From the NCBI RefSeq assembly GCF_002741105.1, contig NZ_NIQU01000006.1:248001-312000 (forward strand): 64,000 nucleotides of DNA, in the 5' to 3' direction. The notes under the pieces are model-generated. The model was not told the origin of the DNA and searched no databases. It was given only the letters and a program-made list of their open reading frames with translations. This DNA is from Pseudomonas sediminis. GTDB lineage: Bacteria; Pseudomonadota; Gammaproteobacteria; Pseudomonadales; Pseudomonadaceae. Each line of letters begins with the position of its first letter. The stretch's first letter is position 1. A program made the position numbers and the translations under genes. Positions 59,894-64,000 of the stretch are shown one piece after another.

Positions 59894-62800
59894 GGCGCCT
59901 CGTTATCCGAGGCGTCGCTGCGCTGCTCCTGGCCTAGCAGCGTGCCAAGGTCACGCAGTTGGGTGGAGATTTCCAGCATACGGTTGTGGGTGCGCAAATC
60001 GATGTCGATCTTCTTGTCCATCGCCTTGATCAGCGGCAGAAAGCTGTTTTCCAGGCTATCGGCCAGGTTCTCGAGCAATTTTTGCGTGCCCGGTTGCGGC
60101 GGCGCGATCACCTCCACCTGCGGGCGCAGTTTGCCGAGGCTATCCAGCCCGGCCAGCAATTGCTCCCAGGGGATACCCGGCGCTTCGCGGGCCGACGTCT
60201 TGCCCGCCCCCAGACCGCGCACGCTCTCGACCAGGTCGTGTAGCTGCGCCACCACGCGTCCTCCAACGTCCGTATCGCTGCCGCCCATGGCCTTGTTACG
60301 CAGGAAGTCACGCTTGATCTGCGTCCAGCGCTCAGCCTGCTCCGGCGTCATGTTGCCACGCAGCTCGGCGAGCTTGAGCAGGTTCTCTTCGGCGCCGGTG
60401 GTGAGCAGCTGCGACTCGCCCTGGTAGTGGTCGGCGATCAGTTGCAGCAACTCGGTATCGTTCATCACCGGGCTGATCTTCTCGGCCATCTTGTTCATGT
60501 TGCGGTAGCTGCCCTGCAACTTGAACGGCGGCTCGGTGCGGTAACTGTCGGCCTGTGCGGCGCTGACGATGTACTGCTGGTTGACCCGACCAACCACGTC
60601 GCGAATCTGCATCAGGCGCTGCAGGGTCGAGGTGATCTCGTTGATCTCGGCGGCGCTGTAGGTGTGGCTCAGCTCGTTGGCCGAGAACGGCTTGCCCTCG
60701 GCCTTGGCGACGAAGCGATAGACATCGGCCATGTCACGGGTAGCCAGCGGCGCCAGCACCGGGTTGGAAGTCAGCCCGTTCTCGATGTAGGACAGCGCAA
60801 AGGCTTCCTGCATGCCGCCCAGGGTGTCGCCGAGGTTGTAGATGTCGGCGCGGTTGGCGAGCATGTCGGGGATCTTGAACACATCGCCGGACTCGGTGTA
60901 CGGGTTGCCGCTCATCACCACGCAGAACTTCTTGCCGCGCATGTCGTAGGTCTTGGTCTTGCCCTTCCACACGCCTTCGATACGGCGGGTGCCGTCGCAC
61001 AGCGAGATGAATTTCTGCAGGAATTCCGGGTGGGTGTGCTGGATGTCGTCGACATAGAGCATCACATTGTTGCCCATCTCCAGCGCCAGGTTGAGCTTTT
61101 CCAGCTCCTGGCGCGAAGTGGCATCTGGCGCCTGCGCCGGGTCGATGGAGCGCACCTCGTGGCCAAGCGCCGGGCCGTTGATCTTCATGAAGATCAACCC
61201 CAGACGATGCGCCACGTACTCCATCAGCGTGGTCTTGCCGTAGCCGGGCGGCGAGATGAGCATCAGCAGGCCCATCAGGTCGGTGCGCTTGTTCTCGCCA
61301 GCGGTCCCCATCTGTTTGGCCAGGTTGTCGCCGATAAAGCCCAGGTATACGTCGTTGATCAGCTTGTTGCGCACGAACGACGACAGCGGCCGCGGCTTGA
61401 ACTCGCTCAGGCGCAGGGCCTGACGCTCGCGGTTGATCACTTCCTGGCGCAGCGCCTGGTAACGCTGCAATTGCGGCACGAAGTGGCCACGGTGCTGCTC
61501 GAGGCGGGCGAAGTAGTCGTCGATGGCCAGCATCAGGGCGCCATCCTGCAAACGCGGATGATCGCCGAGCAGTCCACTGACAGTGAAGCGCAGGTCGACC
61601 TCGGTGAAGCGCCGCGGGAACTCGTCGTCCAGCAGGCTGATGGCCACGGCTTCGGGAATGTATTCGGCCAGCTCGGCCAGCGCTTCATCCTGCGCACACA
61701 GGCCATCGATCCAGGTCTGCGCCAGCGACCAGCGCTGCACCGGGCGGCCACGCAGGTTGTTCAGCGCCTCGCGGTAGTCGTCCCAGACATGGCTGGCTTG
61801 CATGCGCTGCTGCAGGCTATCGAGCAGTTGCCGGGCGTACTTGCTGAAGGTGAACTCGATGGACTTGGCCGCCAGCTCCTCGACCAGGTAGGCGGCAGCT
61901 GCCTGGCGCTGCGCGCTGTCCACGGCCAACGGGTGCTGAGCGAGGAAGCGTTGCATCGCTGCCGCGATCTCCTCCTGCAAGCGCAGTACGCCATCCTCAC
62001 TGCCGAACATCTGCCGCAGGTGCAGGCTGCTGCGTGCGCGCTCGGGCCATAGTTCGGCCTCGATGTCCTGCCCCCAGCGGTTCCAGAACAGCGCGGCGAA
62101 ACCCCGCGCTGCCGGCGCGTAGCGCAGCAGTCCGGCGCTTTCGCGCAGTGGCAGCAGCTGGATCAGGATCAGCGCGGCATCGTGGTCGTGGATGCCTTTC
62201 TCGTAGGCGTCCTTGTAACGTGGCGCGGCGAAGTCGCGGATCAGCCGGGTCAGGTCGTCCGGCTGCGCCAGGTGAGTCTTGAGCAAGTCCAGGGTCAGGC
62301 CTTCACGCCCGCCCAGAGCCGCGTCCAGCACCAGCCCCGCCAGGTATTCAGCGCGGTACAGCGCGGAGGACTCGGACTCCAGCGAGACCTGCCAGTAATC
62401 GCGCAGGCCTTCCAGCGTCTCGTCGCGCAGCGGTTCTAAGAAATCGGTACCGGTGAGGTGCAGATACAGTGCATCGCCGCGCGGCATCAGGGTCAGGTCG
62501 AGTTCCTGAGTGTTGACGCTGAAGCGGTGACGCGGGCCGAGCTTGATGACGTTGCCGCCCTCTTCGAACAACTCGCTCTTGTCGCGCAGGGCACGTACCG
62601 CCTGGTCGCGTGCGGCCTTCAGACGCGCTTCGACATCGTCAGCCTTGACGCTGTCCTTGAGCTCACGCAGGCGCTCGGCCATCTCGCGCAGCTTGAGAAT
62701 CAGCGGGTCGGCGGCAAAGAAGGCGTTGAGCTCGTCCATCTGGGTCAGGCGTGCGGTGCGCCGGACGAGGCTGTCGAGGATACGCTGGGCGGCATCGAGC

Positions 62801-64000
62801 ACGCCCTGGGCGCGGCGCTGACGCTCGTCGAGCAGGCTCTGCTTGTGTGCCTCGAAGGTTTCCAGCAGTTCTTCGCGCTTGCCGAGGATATCGCTGAGGA
62901 ACTGCTCCTGATCACCGAACTGGCTTTCCAGCTCTTCCAGTTGCACCAGCAGACGCGACAGCTGTTCGTCGCACTTCTCCGGGTCCTGGGCCAGCGCCAG
63001 GGCGTTGGTGATGCCCTGGCCGAACAGTTTGAACTGGGCGCCGAACTGCGCCACCGTCTCGGCCGAGCCCAGTCCCTTGCGCCGTTGCTCGGCACGCGCC
63101 TTGGCCTGGTTGAGCCGGGCGTAGACCTCGGAAATCGATTCGACGATGGCGGTACGCTGGGTAGCGTCATCGATCTTCAGCGACGCCATCAGGCTCGACA
63201 GCATGTCGAGGTTGCCGGCCATCTCCTGCATCTCGACCAGTGGTTCATTGAGCTGGGTGACGGTATCGGCCTTCTGCGCCAGGCCGTCCAGCTCACCGAG
63301 GCGCTGCACATAGGGTTGCAGCGCCGCATCGCTGGCGAGGAAGGTCGAAGTAGCGCCGGCCACGCGCTCCTGCGCTTCGAGCAGTTCGGTTTCCATGGCA
63401 TCGATACGCGCCACGTCGATATAGCGGTAATCGCGGATGGTCAGCAACTGGCCGCGCTGCGCGGTGATGGTATTGAGCGCCTCGACGAAATGCTGCACCT
63501 CGTCCCAGCTGTCGACCAGCAGGCCGGAGAGCAGGCTCTTCTGCCGCGACTCGGCCTCGGCCATGGCCCGACTGGACTGCTGGCGAATGCTCTCGACCTT
63601 CTCGAACTCATCCAATACCAGCTCGGAAGTAGAAGCCACTTCGCGCAGTAGCGGCGCCAGCTCGGCGCACTGGGCGTCGCCCAGCCAATGGTAGATATCG
63701 AACAGCCGGCGAGTGTTCTGGCACAGCTGGGTGTAACGCGCCACCGACACTTCGCGGCTGTCGATCTCGCGACTGAGGTTGAGCAGATCGGACACACCAC
63801 GCACCAGTTCGGCATTGCCGATGCGCCCGAAGAAACCGCTGCGCGCCGGCTGGCGAGCGGCGTAGTCCTCGCTCTCGAACGGCGTCTGCCAGATCTGCAT
63901 CGGATGGATGCGGGTCGGCTCGCTGCCCTCGGCGGAGAAGATCACCATGCGCCCGTCTTCCAGGCGTGCGTAGCCGTGGCCGAAGATCGGGTTGTGCAGC
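59890..64000 (-). CDS. Giant coiled-coil AAA+ ATPase, DUF3686 type (5' end outside window)
   Basis: More than 1,360 residues are visible. The frame stays open to the right edge (LHNPIFGHGYARLEDGR precedes the first internal Met at 63948), so the true N-terminus is missing. Most of the N-terminal half is charged helical coiled coil. The AAA+ module has Walker A PPGYGKTT (about 61229-61252) and Walker B MLYVDD (about 61045-61065), followed by VVMSGNPYTESGD as in MoxR-like ATPases. The family is often labelled DNA repair ATPase without evidence. By remembered P. aeruginosa synteny (PA3728-PA3732) it may belong with flotillin and PspA genes. It heads the ATPase-rhomboid-HKD-helicase cluster. Confidence 0.85.
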   Translation of the reverse strand, partial: LHNPIFGHGYARLEDGRMVIFSAEGSEPTRIHPMQIWQTPFESEDYAARQPARSGFFGRIGNAELVRGVSDLLNLSREIDSREVSVARYTQLCQNTRRLFDIYHWLGDAQCAELAPLLREVASTSELVLDEFEKVESIRQQSSRAMAEAESRQKSLLSGLLVDSWDEVQHFVEALNTITAQRGQLLTIRDYRYIDVARIDAMETELLEAQERVAGATSTFLASDAALQPYVQRLGELDGLAQKADTVTQLNEPLVEMQEMAGNLDMLSSLMASLKIDDATQRTAIVESISEVYARLNQAKARAEQRRKGLGSAETVAQFGAQFKLFGQGITNALALAQDPEKCDEQLSRLLVQLEELESQFGDQEQFLSDILGKREELLETFEAHKQSLLDERQRRAQGVLDAAQRILDSLVRRTARLTQMDELNAFFAADPLILKLREMAERLRELKDSVKADDVEARLKAARDQAVRALRDKSELFEEGGNVIKLGPRHRFSVNTQELDLTLMPRGDALYLHLTGTDFLEPLRDETLEGLRDYWQVSLESESSALYRAEYLAGLVLDAALGGREGLTLDLLKTHLAQPDDLTRLIRDFAAPRYKDAYEKGIHDHDAALILIQLLPLRESAGLLRYAPAARGFAALFWNRWGQDIEAELWPERARSSLHLRQMFGSEDGVLRLQEEIAAAMQRFLAQHPLAVDSAQRQAAAAYLVEELAAKSIEFTFSKYARQLLDSLQQRMQASHVWDDYREALNNLRGRPVQRWSLAQTWIDGLCAQDEALAELAEYIPEAVAISLLDDEFPRRFTEVDLRFTVSGLLGDHPRLQDGALMLAIDDYFARLEQHRGHFVPQLQRYQALRQEVINRERQALRLSEFKPRPLSSFVRNKLINDVYLGFIGDNLAKQMGTAGENKRTDLMGLLMLISPPGYGKTTLMEYVAHRLGLIFMKINGPALGHEVRSIDPAQAPDATSRQELEKLNLALEMGNNVMLYVDDIQHTHPEFLQKFISLCDGTRRIEGVWKGKTKTYDMRGKKFCVVMSGNPYTESGDVFKIPDMLANRADIYNLGDTLGGMQEAFALSYIENGLTSNPVLAPLATRDMADVYRFVAKAEGKPFSANELSHTYSAAEINEITSTLQRLMQIRDVVGRVNQQYIVSAAQADSYRTEPPFKLQGSYRNMNKMAEKISPVMNDTELLQLIADHYQGESQLLTTGAEENLLKLAELRGNMTPEQAERWTQIKRDFLRNKAMGGSDTDVGGRVVAQLHDLVESVRGLGAGKTSAREAPGIPWEQLLAGLDSLGKLRPQVEVIAPPQPGTQKLLENLADSLENSFLPLIKAMDKKIDIDLRTHNRMLEISTQLRDLGTLLGQEQRSDASDNEAP

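Noticed and set aside
60427..63651. Plus-strand frames of about 400-540 codons opposite the giant ATPase
   Set aside because: Antisense of conserved AAA+ coding sequence; no independent support.
59890..63948. The ATG at 63948 as the true start of the AAA ATPase
   Set aside because: The frame remains open and protein-like to the right edge (FGHGYARLEDG), and there is no ribosome-binding site at that ATG.

Overview
The window is chromosomal DNA of a Pseudomonas, most likely of the P. mendocina / P. oleovorans / P. pseudoalcaligenes group. It is GC-rich with dense coding. Many blocks keep the gene order I remember from P. aeruginosa: argF plus an ABC ATPase; glpK-glpR-glpD; mexKJ-mexL-rsmJ; tsaB-adk-ppc; the lptF-to-lysS-prfB run; recJ-yaeQ. 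The intergenic hairpin repeats are also typical of Pseudomonas. I see no rRNA, tRNA, CRISPR, prophage or complete insertion sequence.

Layout. 1-5 kb: end of a symporter-type hybrid sensor kinase, rmuC and a small Sel1-like gene. 5-7 kb: a Xre/RES toxin-antitoxin pair split by a structured repeat. 7-10 kb: the ydbH-ynbE-ydbL envelope lipid-bridge operon, then grxD. 10.8-17 kb: a molybdopterin oxidoreductase, argF with an overlapping ABC ATPase, a PhzF-family gene and a substrate-binding protein. 17-21.6 kb: glycerol catabolism (glpK, ybaK, glpR, glpD), with a good GlpR operator at glpD. 21.9-28.3 kb: bacterioferritin, the mexJK efflux pump with its repressor, and rsmJ. 28.4-33.7 kb: an EF-hand protein, an extensin-like protein, a DUF72 protein, tsaB, an acid phosphatase and adk. 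34-43.5 kb: ppc, the lptF pair, a lipoprotein hydrolase, an AIM24-family protein, a DUF1704 protein with a metallopeptidase motif, and a TetR regulator. 43.7-50.7 kb: lysS, prfB with its programmed frameshift, a diguanylate cyclase, a GMC oxidoreductase and a DUF533 protein. 51-55.8 kb: dapA-like, recJ, yaeQ and a GH13_18 phosphorylase. 55.9-64 kb: a tight leftward cluster of a giant AAA ATPase (cut by the window edge), a rhomboid protease, a single-HKD nuclease and an SF1 helicase.

Two things stand out. First, three copies (141-246 bp) of a foldback repeat start exactly at a stop codon, always in the same orientation. Their core is conserved, but their terminal stems change together and stay complementary. 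One copy separates an antitoxin gene from its toxin gene. Second, the right-hand cluster joins an AAA motor, a membrane protease, a nuclease and a helicase in overlapping reading frames. It is a candidate for an uncharacterised envelope-stress, DNA-processing or defence system. By remembered synteny, flotillin and PspA genes may lie just beyond the window.

Other points: the GH13_18 enzyme lacks the residue expected for sucrose specificity and may act on glucosylglycerol; the DUF1704 protein has an HExxxH zinc-peptidase signature; and ybaK appears to be drawn into the GlpR regulon. All assignments come from reading the sequence and remembered family knowledge. No searches were run.
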